From NCBI RefSeq assembly GCF_042466415.1, contig NZ_JAXHCH010000002.1, forward strand, positions 1,860,001 through 1,924,000: DNA of 64,000 nt, read 5' to 3'. The stretch comes from Albirhodobacter sp042466415. Lineage in GTDB: Bacteria > Pseudomonadota > Alphaproteobacteria > Rhodobacterales > Rhodobacteraceae. Positions 8,355 to 16,800 of this stretch are shown here, piece by piece. The position numbers were made by a program, and so were the translations under genes. The notes under the pieces are model-generated. The model had not been told where the DNA came from. It searched no databases and worked only from the letters and a program-made list of their open reading frames with translations. Numbering within the stretch: position 1 is the stretch's first letter; each line of letters opens with the position of its first letter.

Positions 8355-9123
8355 ACGCCTGATCAAACGCCCCTTCGCGGTACATTCCCTTCAACCCCTC
8401 CAGCGCGCCGTCTAAATCAGCGTTTTTGAGGAGGGCGTAATCCTCCAGCAGCGGCTTCAGGCTCGCGCCGCGCTCATTTAGGCCGTGCAGCACGAGCATT
8501 GTCGCCTCGGGGTCGGTGATTTGCGCACGGATCAGGTTGGTGTAAAGGCGCACATCCGCGCTTTGTGCAATTGCGGCACTGTCCACAAACCGCAGCATAT
8601 TCACCAAAGTCCGGAAATAATGCCCCAAGTCGGGCTTATATCGCGCCGCAATTTCCGCATAGAGCGCCATCGGCTCGGCTCCGTCTTCATCCTCAAGCCG
8701 TGCGGTGAGCTCCCTCATAATCTCCTCGAACACATCCGCGCCCTTGATCACTCGCCCTTCCTGCGTGCGGATATCCAGATCCTCAACCAGATGCACAAAG
8801 AGATCGAGCAATTTGAAAAACGTGTTCTCGAACATCTGCCGGTTCAATCCGTCTTGCTGGATCTGCGTCAGGCGCTCTTGTTCCATCTGGATCGCACGCG
8901 AACGTTCCAATTCCTCGCGCGAAATTGCCACCTCGGCACGTTGCAGCAAGATCGCGTAGGCAACCCCCGCAAAGGCGAGACCGGAGAACAACGCGTTTGC
9001 CGCGCCGAACATATCGCCAAAGGTCCCGCGCTCGGGCTGTAGCTCGGCATACCACCAATTCAGGCCGAGGATCGCAAGGATGGCCGAAAACAGCAGGAGC
9101 AAAGCGAATGGAAAGGATTTCAT
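8353..9123 (-). CDS. Putative phage abortive infection (PutAbiC-type) membrane protein
   Basis: 256 aa. Two N-terminal membrane helices (about residues 4-24 and 36-56) flank a conserved short segment GTFGDMFGAANALFSGLAF. Then comes a long charged helix (EVAISREELERSRAIQMEQERL), followed by MFENTFFKLLDLF and a helical cytoplasmic part. This order matches the putative phage abortive infection protein family (PutAbiC) as I know it; the antiphage role is inferred from homology only. The ATG at 9121-9123 is chosen over a longer frame to 9258, because the extra 45 residues are basic, low quality, and would precede the first helix. Neighbours are a GIY-YIG/DUF4357 protein and a small membrane peptide. 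Confidence 0.72.
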   Translation of the reverse strand: MKSFPFALLLLFSAILAILGLNWWYAELQPERGTFGDMFGAANALFSGLAFAGVAYAILLQRAEVAISREELERSRAIQMEQERLTQIQQDGLNRQMFENTFFKLLDLFVHLVEDLDIRTQEGRVIKGADVFEEIMRELTARLEDEDGAEPMALYAEIAARYKPDLGHYFRTLVNMLRFVDSAAIAQSADVRLYTNLIRAQITDPEATMLVLHGLNERGASLKPLLEDYALLKNADLDGALEGLKGMYREGAFDQA

Positions 9124-9286
9124 GGGGGCACTCCGTTTGGCGCAGAATGACAAGGAACGAGAGCCGATGGAAGCGTCGTCGGAGCGGAGGGAACTTAGGT
9201 CGCCGTTGCGCGTTGATCTCGTGACATGCGGCGCGGCATGGCGTCTCGCCCAATGCAAAAACCCTTTGCGGATTTAGGAGATCACA

Positions 9287-9364
9287 ATGAAAGGCATCAT
9301 CGGCTGGCTCATCGGAATTCCTCTCCCGATCATCATCTTACTTTATCTGTTCGACGTCTTTTAA
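9287..9364 (+). CDS. 25-residue hydrophobic membrane peptide
   Basis: A very short gene: ATG at 9287, TAA at 9362-9364, encoding 25 aa (MKGIIGWLIGIPLPIIILLY then LFDVF). It is one continuous membrane helix with a Pro-Leu-Pro kink. A good RBS (AGGAG, 6 bases before the ATG) makes it more than chance. It is divergent from the PutAbiC-like gene. Such peptides may be conserved small membrane proteins or toxin-like peptides; the sequence alone does not decide. Confidence 0.55.
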   Translation: MKGIIGWLIGIPLPIIILLYLFDVF

Positions 9365-9420
9365 AACATCAAATTTGGCATACGCGGGTCTGGAGTCAGG
9401 CCCGCGCATGTCGTGTGATC

Positions 9421-9954
9421 TCACCGCTTCTTCACGAATTCCGTCAAGATAACGATGCGCTGCCCTTCAACGCGGCCCTCGATATGCCCCGCGTTTTCGG
9501 CAACGAGAGAAATGCCGCGCACCGCCGTGCCGCGTTTGGCCGTGAACCCGGCCCCTTTCACAGGCAGGTCCTTAATCAGTGTCACCGTGTCACCGGCGGC
9601 GAGAACAGTGCCGTTTGAATCTCGGTGAATGACACCCTCAACGGGGAGCCCAGCTTGGGCGCGCGCAAGGACCTCCGGCTCGAGCATCATGCCCTCACGC
9701 GCCTCGACTGCCCAAGCCGCATCAAGCCCACCGAGCTTGCGCCAAACGGCGATTTGAACTGCCTCAACCCCTGACCATACCGCGCCTTCCAAGCACCGCC
9801 AATGCGGATCGCCTGCCTCGGCAGTCCGGCACGTTGCGCAGATGAGGATCGCCTCCTCCGTGCCGCCCACATCAGAGAGCTCCAACCCCTCATCAGACCC
9901 GCAAAATTCGCAAACGCCACCTGAGCGCGCAAGAAGATCATCTAAAACAGCCAT
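9421..9954 (-). CDS. YjdM/PhnA-family zinc-ribbon protein
   Basis: 177 aa. The N-terminus carries a zinc ribbon with paired cysteines (CEFCGSDEG and CATCRTAE). The C-terminal domain (DSNGTVLAAGDTVTLIKDL, then FTAKRGTAVRGISLV and ending LTEFVKKR) is the PhnA/YjdM fold. Despite the old name, this family has no proven role in phosphonate use. The start at 9954 is preferred; a slightly longer start with ATG at 9972 is possible. It lies downstream of the acyl-CoA synthetase gene on the same strand but is separated from it by a strong inverted repeat at 10011-10050, so it is probably a separate unit. Confidence 0.85.
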   Translation of the reverse strand: MAVLDDLLARSGGVCEFCGSDEGLELSDVGGTEEAILICATCRTAEAGDPHWRCLEGAVWSGVEAVQIAVWRKLGGLDAAWAVEAREGMMLEPEVLARAQAGLPVEGVIHRDSNGTVLAAGDTVTLIKDLPVKGAGFTAKRGTAVRGISLVAENAGHIEGRVEGQRIVILTEFVKKR

Positions 9955-10010
9955 TTTAACCCCAGTCGACATCAAGCCCGCGCCGCATCAGCCCGTGGCG
10001 ATTACCTCAT

Positions 10011-10050
10011 AACATGAAGCGCGGCGAAGTCATCCGCCGCGCTTCATGTT
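10011..10050 (-). terminator. 16-bp perfect inverted repeat downstream of the acyl-CoA synthetase gene
   Basis: AACATGAAGCGCGGCG is followed by an 8-base loop and its exact complement. No long T tract follows on either strand. It is probably a transcription end signal or an insulating hairpin between 10116-12017 and 9421-9954. Confidence 0.6.
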
Positions 10051-10081
10051 TCAACTGCCAAAAAATTCGAGGGAACGGCGA

Positions 10082-10096
10082 AGGGGCAACGCCCCT
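10082..10096. repeat. Short AGGGGC-AAC-GCCCCT hairpin
   Basis: A 6-bp stem with a 3-base loop, 20 bases after the stop of the acyl-CoA synthetase gene. It resembles the hairpin at 8338-8354 in stem sequence, loop size and position just past a stop codon. Confidence 0.4.
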
Positions 10097-10115
10097 GCGA
10101 GGCGCGCCCCAACGA

Positions 10116-12017
10116 TCAGCTTTCCGGCTGATCCACCCATTCCCACTTGGTTGTAAACTCGCCCATCCGTATCCGCAGGGCTTCACGGTCCAGATCTGGC
10201 CCCGCCGATATTCGCGCAACAAGGCCGCGGCGTTTGCATTCAATGATCTCAACGCATTGCGCGTCAAATCCGTTTTTGGCGAACATATCGGAGAACACCC
10301 GGCGGATCGCCATTTTACGAAGCTCGGGTTTGAAGATCTTACCCACTGCGGTTTTAGGAAGCTCGTCCATCACCTCGATATATTTAGGCAACGCCGCGCG
10401 CTCATGAATGTGCTCGCGAGCATAGCTCATCAACTCCTCGACCGTCACCTCTGCGCCGGCGACAAGTTCAACATAGGCGCACGGTAGCTCCCCTGCAAAA
10501 CTGTCAGGTTGGCCAATCGCACCCGCAAAGGCCACGGCGGGGTGTCCGGCCAACGCTTCCTCGATTTCCGCGGGATCAATATTATGCCCACCGCGAATGA
10601 TCAGGTCTTTGGCGCGACCCGTAATCCAGAGATAGCCATCAGGATCAAGGCGCCCCAAGTCCCCCGTGCGCAAGAAACGATCCTCTGCAAAGAGGTCGTG
10701 ATTTTTGTCCGCCTCGGTATAGGTCGACCCTTCAAACACGCCGGGATTGGCGACACAAATTTCACCGACCTCATCGACGGCGCATTCGGTGAAACCTTCG
10801 GGTGTTTTACGCAAGATACGCACATGGCAATGCGGCAACGGGAGCCCGACCGAACCAACCTTCTTCTGACCGTCCACCGGGTTGCATGACACAAGGCAAG
10901 TCGCCTCCGTAAGGCCGTAGCCCTCCGCGATCTCAACACCTGTCGCCGCCTTGAAGCGATTGTAGAGCTCCATCGGCAGGGGCGCGGAACCGGACATAAC
11001 CGTGCGCAGCGACGAGACATCCGCATCCACAGGGCGCTGCATCAATGCCGAAATCGCGGTTGGCACGGCGATCAGGAATGTGACGTTCCAGCGTTCGATG
11101 AGCTTCCAGAAGTTATCAAATACGCCCTCCCCGCGATAGCCAGCAGGGGTCGGCATGACCATGTGAGCGCCGGATGCGATGCATGACATCAAAACCGGAT
11201 AGGCCGCAAAAACGTGGAACAGCGGCAAAGGACATATCAGCACATCTTCCTGCGCAAACAGAAGCTTTGCGCCGAGCCAACCGTTATACACCATGCCGGA
11301 ATATTTATGCTGGGCGACCTTGGGCATGCCCGTTGTCCCGCCGGTGTGGAAATAGGCGCAAACGCGGTCTTCCTGCACGTCAGGGAACGACAGCGCATCG
11401 GAGGCCTGCGCGTTACACAGCGCCGCGAAATCATGCACTTGCGCTTTATGCGTCACAGGATTTTTCGGCCGGATAAGGGGCACGATCCAGGACTTTGGAG
11501 GCGTCAGATAGGTGTTGAGGTCAACTTCAACCACATGCTGGACGTTCGGCGCCATCGCGACGGCCGCTGCGGTGCGCTGCGCGATATCCGCCTTCGGAAA
11601 GGCTTTCAGCGTAACCACGACTTTGGCGCCTGTCTCCCGCAAGATCGCGGCGATTTGCTCGGGTTCGAGCAAGGGGTTAACAGGGTTTACGATCCCCGCC
11701 GTCGCCCCGCCGAGAAGCGTCACCGCCGTCTCAAGGCTATTGGGCAACACATAAGCGACCGTATCTTTCGGCCCGATACCCAAAGCACGAAACATATTCG
11801 CGGCCTGCGTGACGCGTCTTTTCAACCCGTCCCAGCTCAGGGTCTTTGCAGGGTCTTTCATCCCCGCCGTGATCTGGAACGAGATCGCTGGTCGCGCGCC
11901 ATGACGGGCCGCCGCGCGTGCAACGAAATCATAAATCGTCACGGCCCGATCGACGTCCTGCCAAGGCATTTCCGCCTCAACCGCGTTCCGATCGTCAATA
12001 TTGACAAATCTCGGCAT
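10116..12017 (-). CDS. Acyl-CoA synthetase (AMP-binding, class I adenylate-forming)
   Basis: 633 aa. Class I adenylating enzymes activate a carboxylic acid to acyl-AMP and transfer it to CoA. The P-loop-like motif is YFHTGGTTGMPK, the A5 motif is EGYGLTEATC, the A7-A8 region is FLRTGDLG and RAKDLIIRGGHNIDP, and the catalytic C-terminal lysine lies in TAVGKIFKPELRK. The extra N-terminal region (PRFVNIDDRNAVEAEMPWQD) is typical of a group of alphaproteobacterial acyl-CoA synthetases of about 630 aa. Substrate is not readable from sequence. The start at 12017 has a strong RBS (GGAGG); the longer frame to 12092 is rejected. Confidence 0.9.
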   Translation of the reverse strand: MPRFVNIDDRNAVEAEMPWQDVDRAVTIYDFVARAAARHGARPAISFQITAGMKDPAKTLSWDGLKRRVTQAANMFRALGIGPKDTVAYVLPNSLETAVTLLGGATAGIVNPVNPLLEPEQIAAILRETGAKVVVTLKAFPKADIAQRTAAAVAMAPNVQHVVEVDLNTYLTPPKSWIVPLIRPKNPVTHKAQVHDFAALCNAQASDALSFPDVQEDRVCAYFHTGGTTGMPKVAQHKYSGMVYNGWLGAKLLFAQEDVLICPLPLFHVFAAYPVLMSCIASGAHMVMPTPAGYRGEGVFDNFWKLIERWNVTFLIAVPTAISALMQRPVDADVSSLRTVMSGSAPLPMELYNRFKAATGVEIAEGYGLTEATCLVSCNPVDGQKKVGSVGLPLPHCHVRILRKTPEGFTECAVDEVGEICVANPGVFEGSTYTEADKNHDLFAEDRFLRTGDLGRLDPDGYLWITGRAKDLIIRGGHNIDPAEIEEALAGHPAVAFAGAIGQPDSFAGELPCAYVELVAGAEVTVEELMSYAREHIHERAALPKYIEVMDELPKTAVGKIFKPELRKMAIRRVFSDMFAKNGFDAQCVEIIECKRRGLVARISAGPDLDREALRIRMGEFTTKWEWVDQPES

Positions 12018-12186
12018 GTGAATTCCTCCCTCAGACCGCATCTCCTCATCCGGCCTAACCCTAGCATGCGCTAGTAATGTTCGGTCCGGCAAGGGCTTGC
12101 ACGGATTGAATACGCCACGTCATAACTTCTCGGGACGCAGGGTCAATTGCGCAAAAGCATAGGGAGGGTCTCGTAAAGCGCTAAGG

Positions 12187-12212
12187 AAAAGGCGCCCCGA
12201 CGAGGGCGCCTT
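12187..12212 (-). terminator. Rho-independent terminator after the LysM/BON gene
   Basis: On the minus strand AAGGCGCCCTCG pairs with CGGGGCGCCTT and is followed by TTTT. Confidence 0.8.
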
Positions 12213-12255
12213 CAGAAATGCTCCGCGGGCAACACTGTTCCGCGCAGTTTGCAGA

Positions 12256-12696
12256 TCAGGCTTTGCCGCCCGGAATCCGCAAAACCTGGCCCGGATAAAT
12301 CTTATCGGGGTGGGTCAACATCGGCTTGTTCGCCTCGAAAATTTTGGGGTAGGCATTCGCATCGCCAAGCGTCTTTTTAGCAATGGCAGACAAGGTGTCG
12401 CCCTTCTCAACGGTGTGGAAAACAGCTTCAGCCGTGTCCGCATCGTCCGTGGTTTCCACTTCGCCAACGCCTTCGACATTGCCAACCGCGAGAATGATTT
12501 TCTCTTTGGTTTCTGCGTCAACAGCCTTGCCGCCGACGACGACCTTACCGCCTTCGACCTTCAAATCGACGCCGGTCGCATCAAGGCCAAGATCCTTGAG
12601 TTCGGATTGCAGCGCTTCTGCCGTTGGCTCCGCAGCCTCGGCTTTGCCACCGAACAACGATTTACCAGCATTTTTAACAAAATTGAACAGACCCAT
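12256..12696 (-). CDS. BON-LysM protein (Kbp/YgaU-like potassium-binding protein)
   Basis: 146 aa, cytoplasmic by sequence (no signal peptide). The N-terminus MGLFNFVKNAGKSLFG is followed by a BON-like domain (about residues 25-85, KVEGGKVVVGG and VGNVEGVGEVE). A C-terminal LysM domain (about 93-142, HTVEKGDTLSAIAKKTLGD, YPKIFEANKP, YPGQVLRIP) completes it. This BON+LysM order and length match E. coli Kbp (YgaU), which binds potassium ions. The gene is monocistronic, with its own terminator. Confidence 0.88.
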   Translation of the reverse strand: MGLFNFVKNAGKSLFGGKAEAAEPTAEALQSELKDLGLDATGVDLKVEGGKVVVGGKAVDAETKEKIILAVGNVEGVGEVETTDDADTAEAVFHTVEKGDTLSAIAKKTLGDANAYPKIFEANKPMLTHPDKIYPGQVLRIPGGKA

Positions 12697-12792
12697 AACA
12701 TACTCCTCATGCGGGGGCAGCGTGTCGCCCCGTGGGTGAATGAGCGGCAGTATGGAGCCTAATCATCAGGTTGCAACCGCTAAGCTCCCGCT

Positions 12793-12816
12793 CATGTGGC
12801 GGAATTCCGCCACATG
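12793..12816. repeat. 24-bp perfect palindrome
   Basis: CATGTGGCGGAA is followed directly by its reverse complement, with no spacer. It lies between the ABC exporter stop (12849, minus strand) and the LysM/BON start (12696). A second small hairpin, GCGCAG-TGA-CTGCGC, lies at about 12833-12847 just after the ABC stop. The pair may end ABC transcription, or the palindrome may be an operator for the LysM/BON gene. Confidence 0.5.
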
Positions 12817-12848
12817 GCGAGCGCAGCATCGCGCAGTGACTGCGCCGC

Positions 12849-14642
12849 TTACGCGGCGTGATCACCGCCCTCGGTGAACTGCAATTTGGCCAATTGCGCG
12901 TAAAGACCGCCCTGCGCGACCAACTCGTCATGGGTGCCTTGGGCAACAATCTCGCCGCCGTCAAAGACGACGATCCGGTCGGCCTTTTTGACTGTCGCCA
13001 AGCGATGCGCGACGATCAACGTCGTGCGATCGCGGGACAGGCGGTCGACGGCGGATTGCACCGCGCGCTCGGATTGCGCATCCAAGGCCGAAGTCGCCTC
13101 ATCCAGTAATAAAATCGGCGCATCGCGCAAAATCGCCCGCGCAATTGCAATACGTTGCTTTTGCCCGCCAGAGAGCATCACGCCCCGCTCGCCGACGTAA
13201 GTTTCAAGCCCCTCAGGCAAAGCTTGCAAGAAATCGAGCGCGTGGGCCGCCTCCGCCGCCGCGTCCACCTCGGCGTCAGTCGCGCTGGGACGGCCAAACC
13301 GGATATTCTCGCGCGCCGACGCAGCAAAAATCACCGGATCTTGAGGAACAAGCGCGATCGATTGCCGGAAGTCGTGCCGAGCAAGCGTTTTGAGATCATA
13401 GCCATCGATCGAAACGGACCCAAGATCGGGATCATAAAACCGCTGGATGAGTTGAATAACGGTTGTCTTGCCCGCACCAGACGGCCCGACCAGCGCGACC
13501 GTCTCGCCCGCCCGAATATCAAGATTGATTTGCTTGAGGGCAGAGGTTTCAGGACGCGACGGGTAATGGAAGGTCACCTTCTCAAATCGGATCGCCCCAC
13601 TTGCGGGCATCGGCAAAGGCACCGCGTGTTCGGGATCAACAACTGTATCGGTCGCGGTCAACAATTCGGCCAGCCGCTCCGTAGCGCCCGCTGCGCGCTG
13701 TATTTCGCCCCAAATTTCGGAAAGCGCCCCGACGCCCCCCGCAACCATCACCGCGTAAATCACAAACTGAACTAGCTCTCCGACCGTCATAACCCCCTGA
13801 CGCACATCCCGCGCGCCAATCCACAACACGCCAACGACCCCCGCGAACACCAAGAAAATCACGATCATCGTCATGACGGCCCGCGTCCCGATCCGTGTCT
13901 GCGCGGACCGGTAGGCGCGCTCTGTCACGTCAGAGAAAGCGGCGCGCGTTTGTGCTTCATGCGTGAAAGCCTGAACGGTTTGCACGGACGATAAAGCCTC
14001 GGAGGCAGATCCAGAGGATTTCGCGATCCAATCCTGATTTTCACGCGACAATGTGCGCAGCCGACGGCCCAGCACAATGATCGGAACAACGACCGCAGGC
14101 ACGATCAATAGAACCAGCCCCGTCAATTTTGCCGAGGTCAGCATGAGCATCACCAGCCCGCCGATCAAGATCAGCACATTGCGCAGCGCAACCGATACAG
14201 ACGATCCGATTACCGAGAGAATCAGCGTCGTATCCGTCGTAATGCGCGAGATAATCTCACCCGTCAGGATGCGCTCAAAGAAAACAGGCGACATGGATGT
14301 CACGCGGTCAAATACCGCCTTGCGGATATCCGCGACAACGCGCTCACCCAACCGCGTGACGAGGTAGTAACGCAGCCCCGTGCCCAACGCGAGAAGCGTG
14401 GCGATCATTAATGCTGCCGCGAAATACTGATCGAGAAGTTCGGCGCCCTCCTGGAAGCCATCCACCACGCGGCGCACGGCCAACGGCAAGATCAAGGAAA
14501 TCGAGGCGGTCAAGACCAGCGCCCCAAGCGCCATCAAAGCCAGTATTTTGTAAGGTTTCACAAATGGCATCAGGCCCGACAGCGCGCCGATCCGTTTCGT
14601 AGTCGGGCGATCTTCGGTTGCCGTTGACGGGTTGCGTGCCAT
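12849..14642 (-). CDS. ABC exporter half-transporter (MsbA-like permease fused to ATPase)
   Basis: 597 aa. An N-terminal ABC transmembrane type 1 domain with about six helices (residues ~30-310) is fused to a nucleotide-binding domain (~345-590). Motifs: Walker A GPSGAGKTT, signature LSGGQKQRI, Walker B ILLLDEATSALD, H-loop VAHRL. It should work as a homodimer exporting lipids or drugs; the substrate is unknown. The start at 14642 (MARNPST) is chosen because a longer frame would read through the tRNA-Leu gene at 14772-14858. Confidence 0.9.
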   Translation of the reverse strand: MARNPSTATEDRPTTKRIGALSGLMPFVKPYKILALMALGALVLTASISLILPLAVRRVVDGFQEGAELLDQYFAAALMIATLLALGTGLRYYLVTRLGERVVADIRKAVFDRVTSMSPVFFERILTGEIISRITTDTTLILSVIGSSVSVALRNVLILIGGLVMLMLTSAKLTGLVLLIVPAVVVPIIVLGRRLRTLSRENQDWIAKSSGSASEALSSVQTVQAFTHEAQTRAAFSDVTERAYRSAQTRIGTRAVMTMIVIFLVFAGVVGVLWIGARDVRQGVMTVGELVQFVIYAVMVAGGVGALSEIWGEIQRAAGATERLAELLTATDTVVDPEHAVPLPMPASGAIRFEKVTFHYPSRPETSALKQINLDIRAGETVALVGPSGAGKTTVIQLIQRFYDPDLGSVSIDGYDLKTLARHDFRQSIALVPQDPVIFAASARENIRFGRPSATDAEVDAAAEAAHALDFLQALPEGLETYVGERGVMLSGGQKQRIAIARAILRDAPILLLDEATSALDAQSERAVQSAVDRLSRDRTTLIVAHRLATVKKADRIVVFDGGEIVAQGTHDELVAQGGLYAQLAKLQFTEGGDHAA

Positions 14643-14771
14643 TTGATCCCTCTCGCGCTTTTGCCAAGTGGTGTAGGCAGATGCGCCAAGCTGGGCAACC
14701 CCTGCCCGCCCTGAACGCGTGTGACATATCTGCACGCAACAGGCGTTTTGGCGGATCGAGGCGGAAAAGTT

Positions 14772-14858
14772 TGGTGCGGGCGGCCGGACTCGAACCGGCA
14801 TGGGCTTATCGCCCGAGGGAGTTTAAGTCCCATGCGTCTACCATTTCGCCACGCCCGC
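14772..14858 (-). tRNA. tRNA-Leu (anticodon UAA)
   Basis: 87 bases on the minus strand. Acceptor stem GCGGGCG pairs with the 3' strand CGCCCGC; the D arm has AAATGGTAGACGC. The anticodon loop CTTAAAC gives anticodon TAA. A long variable arm (CTCGGGCGATAAGCCC region) is typical of class II leucine tRNAs. T arm GGTTCGAGTCC; discriminator A and CCA are encoded. Confidence 0.95.
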
Positions 14859-15000
14859 GTGGGGGCACGCGCGCCCCTCTGGCACTGGCTAGCGGATGAC
14901 GCACAAATGGGCAAGTCCCCTGCGTAACGGCAAACCCTCTGGCATGGCGGATGATTCCCAAGTAAACCCGCCCCAAAGCGGACGAAAGGGCATCTCACGC

Positions 15001-16710
15001 ATGGCGCGCCATCTCATCACCTCGGCTATCCCCTATATCAACGGCATCAAGCACCTGGGCAACCTTGTCGGCTCGCAGCTTCCGGCCGATCTTTTCGCGA
15101 GGTTCCAGCGCGCGCGCGGCAATGAGGTCATGTTCATCTGCGCCACCGACGAGCATGGGACGCCTGCCGAACTCGCCGCGGCAAAAGCCGGCCAGCCTGT
15201 CGATGACTATTGCGCGCAAATGCATGCTGTTCAGGCCGAAATTGCCGAAGGCTTTCGCCTCTCGTTCGATCACTTTGGCCGTTCCAGCTCGCCTCAAAAC
15301 AGGGTTCTGACGCAGGCCTTTGCCAAGCGTCTGGCCGAGGAAGGCTTGATTCGCGAAGTGACAGAACAGCAGATGTACTCGAACTTCGATGGCCGTTTCC
15401 TGCCGGACCGGTATATCGAGGGGACCTGCCCGAACTGCGGGTTTGACTCCGCGCGAGGCGACCAGTGCGACAACTGCACCAAGCAACTCGATCCCGTCGA
15501 TCTGATCAACCCGCGCTCGACGATTTCCGGCTCGACCGATCTGGAGCTCCGAGACACGAAGCATCTGTTCTTGCGCCAGTCCGCGATGCGCGACAAGCTT
15601 CAGGCTTGGATCGACAGCAAGACCGATTGGCCGATTTTGACGACGTCGATCGCGAAGAAATGGCTTAACGATGGCGATGGCCTACAAGACCGTGGCATCA
15701 CCCGAGATCTGAGCTGGGGTGTCCCGGCGCAATTCGAGGGCGCGCCATGGACAGGAATGGACGGGAAAGTCTTCTACGTCTGGTTCGACGCGCCGATTGA
15801 ATATATCGCCGCAACTGAGGAATGGGCCGATAAAACGGGCGGAGATTGGGCCCGTTGGTGGCGCACCGATCGCGGTGCACAAGACGTGACCTACACCCAA
15901 TTCATGGGTAAGGATAACGTGCCATTCCACACCCTCTCCTTCCCCGCCACGATCCTTGGCTCGAACGAGCCGTGGAAATTGGTCGATTACATCAAGTCAT
16001 TCAACTACCTGAATTATGATGGGGGCCAGTTCTCGACGTCGCGCGGGCGCGGCGTGTTTATGGATCAGGCGCTCTCGCTGCTGCCGGCGGATTATTGGCG
16101 TTGGTGGCTTCTAAGCCATGCGCCGGAATCTGCGGATAGCGAGTTTACATGGGATAACTTCCAAGCCTCCGCGAACAAGGATCTCGCGGATGTGCTTGGC
16201 AATTTCGTGAGCCGAATCACGAAATTCACTCGGTCCAAATTCGGCGAGGCCTTGCCCGAGGGCGGAAACTGGGGCGAAAAGGAAGCCGCGTTGATTGCAG
16301 AACTGACGACTCGCGTTCGCGACTACGAGGCCTTCATGGAGGCGAAAGAGGTTCGCAAGGCCGCCGCGGAATTGCGCGCGATTTGGGTCGCGGGCAACGA
16401 GTATTTGCAATCTTCCGCGCCTTGGACGGTCTTCAAAACAGACCCAGCACAGGCGGCGGCACAGGCGCGTCTCGCGCTCAACCTCGTGCGCCTCTATGCC
16501 GTGCTCTCTGCCCCGTTCATCCCGGACGCGAGTGCCTCGATGCTGGCGGGGATGCAGACGGAGGATACGAGCTGGCCTGACGATATCGAAGCCGCGCTGA
16601 ATGTCCTGCCGGTTGGCCATGCGTTCACTGTGCCGGAGGTTTTGTTCCGCAAGATCTCTGACGAAGAGCGAGAAGAATGGCAGGGCCGCTTCGCAGGAAC
16701 ACGCGACTGA
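15001..16710 (+). CDS. metG: Methionine--tRNA ligase
   Basis: 569 aa class I aminoacyl-tRNA synthetase that charges tRNA-Met. The HIGH-type motif is in the early segment AIPYINGIKHLGNL. A zinc-binding knuckle insertion has paired cysteines (TCPNCGF and QCDNC). The KMSKS region appears as GGQFSTSRGRG, which fits the MetG1 type with K(F/M)STS-like variants. The C-terminal anticodon-binding domain is all-helical and there is no C-terminal tRNA-binding (Trbp111) extension. The start at 15001 (MARHLITSAIPY) is the family start. A bidirectional terminator follows. Confidence 0.96.
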   Translation: MARHLITSAIPYINGIKHLGNLVGSQLPADLFARFQRARGNEVMFICATDEHGTPAELAAAKAGQPVDDYCAQMHAVQAEIAEGFRLSFDHFGRSSSPQNRVLTQAFAKRLAEEGLIREVTEQQMYSNFDGRFLPDRYIEGTCPNCGFDSARGDQCDNCTKQLDPVDLINPRSTISGSTDLELRDTKHLFLRQSAMRDKLQAWIDSKTDWPILTTSIAKKWLNDGDGLQDRGITRDLSWGVPAQFEGAPWTGMDGKVFYVWFDAPIEYIAATEEWADKTGGDWARWWRTDRGAQDVTYTQFMGKDNVPFHTLSFPATILGSNEPWKLVDYIKSFNYLNYDGGQFSTSRGRGVFMDQALSLLPADYWRWWLLSHAPESADSEFTWDNFQASANKDLADVLGNFVSRITKFTRSKFGEALPEGGNWGEKEAALIAELTTRVRDYEAFMEAKEVRKAAAELRAIWVAGNEYLQSSAPWTVFKTDPAQAAAQARLALNLVRLYAVLSAPFIPDASASMLAGMQTEDTSWPDDIEAALNVLPVGHAFTVPEVLFRKISDEEREEWQGRFAGTRD

Positions 16711-16729
16711 TTAGCCAAATTCCGTTATC

Positions 16730-16768
16730 AAAAAAGCCCCCGCTCATATCCTGAGCGGGGGCTTTTTT
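16730..16768. terminator. Bidirectional terminator between metG and gabT
   Basis: AAAAAAGCCCCCGCTCA pairs with TGAGCGGGGGCTTTTTT around a short loop. T tracts occur on both strands, so it can serve both convergent genes. Confidence 0.93.
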
Positions 16769-16800
16769 GTAACTTACCCTCAATGAGTGGTCGCGGGCGA

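Noticed and set aside
14643..14801. Longer N-terminus for the ABC exporter (start at 14801)
   Set aside because: The extension (MPVRVRPPAP...) is translated from the tRNA-Leu gene.
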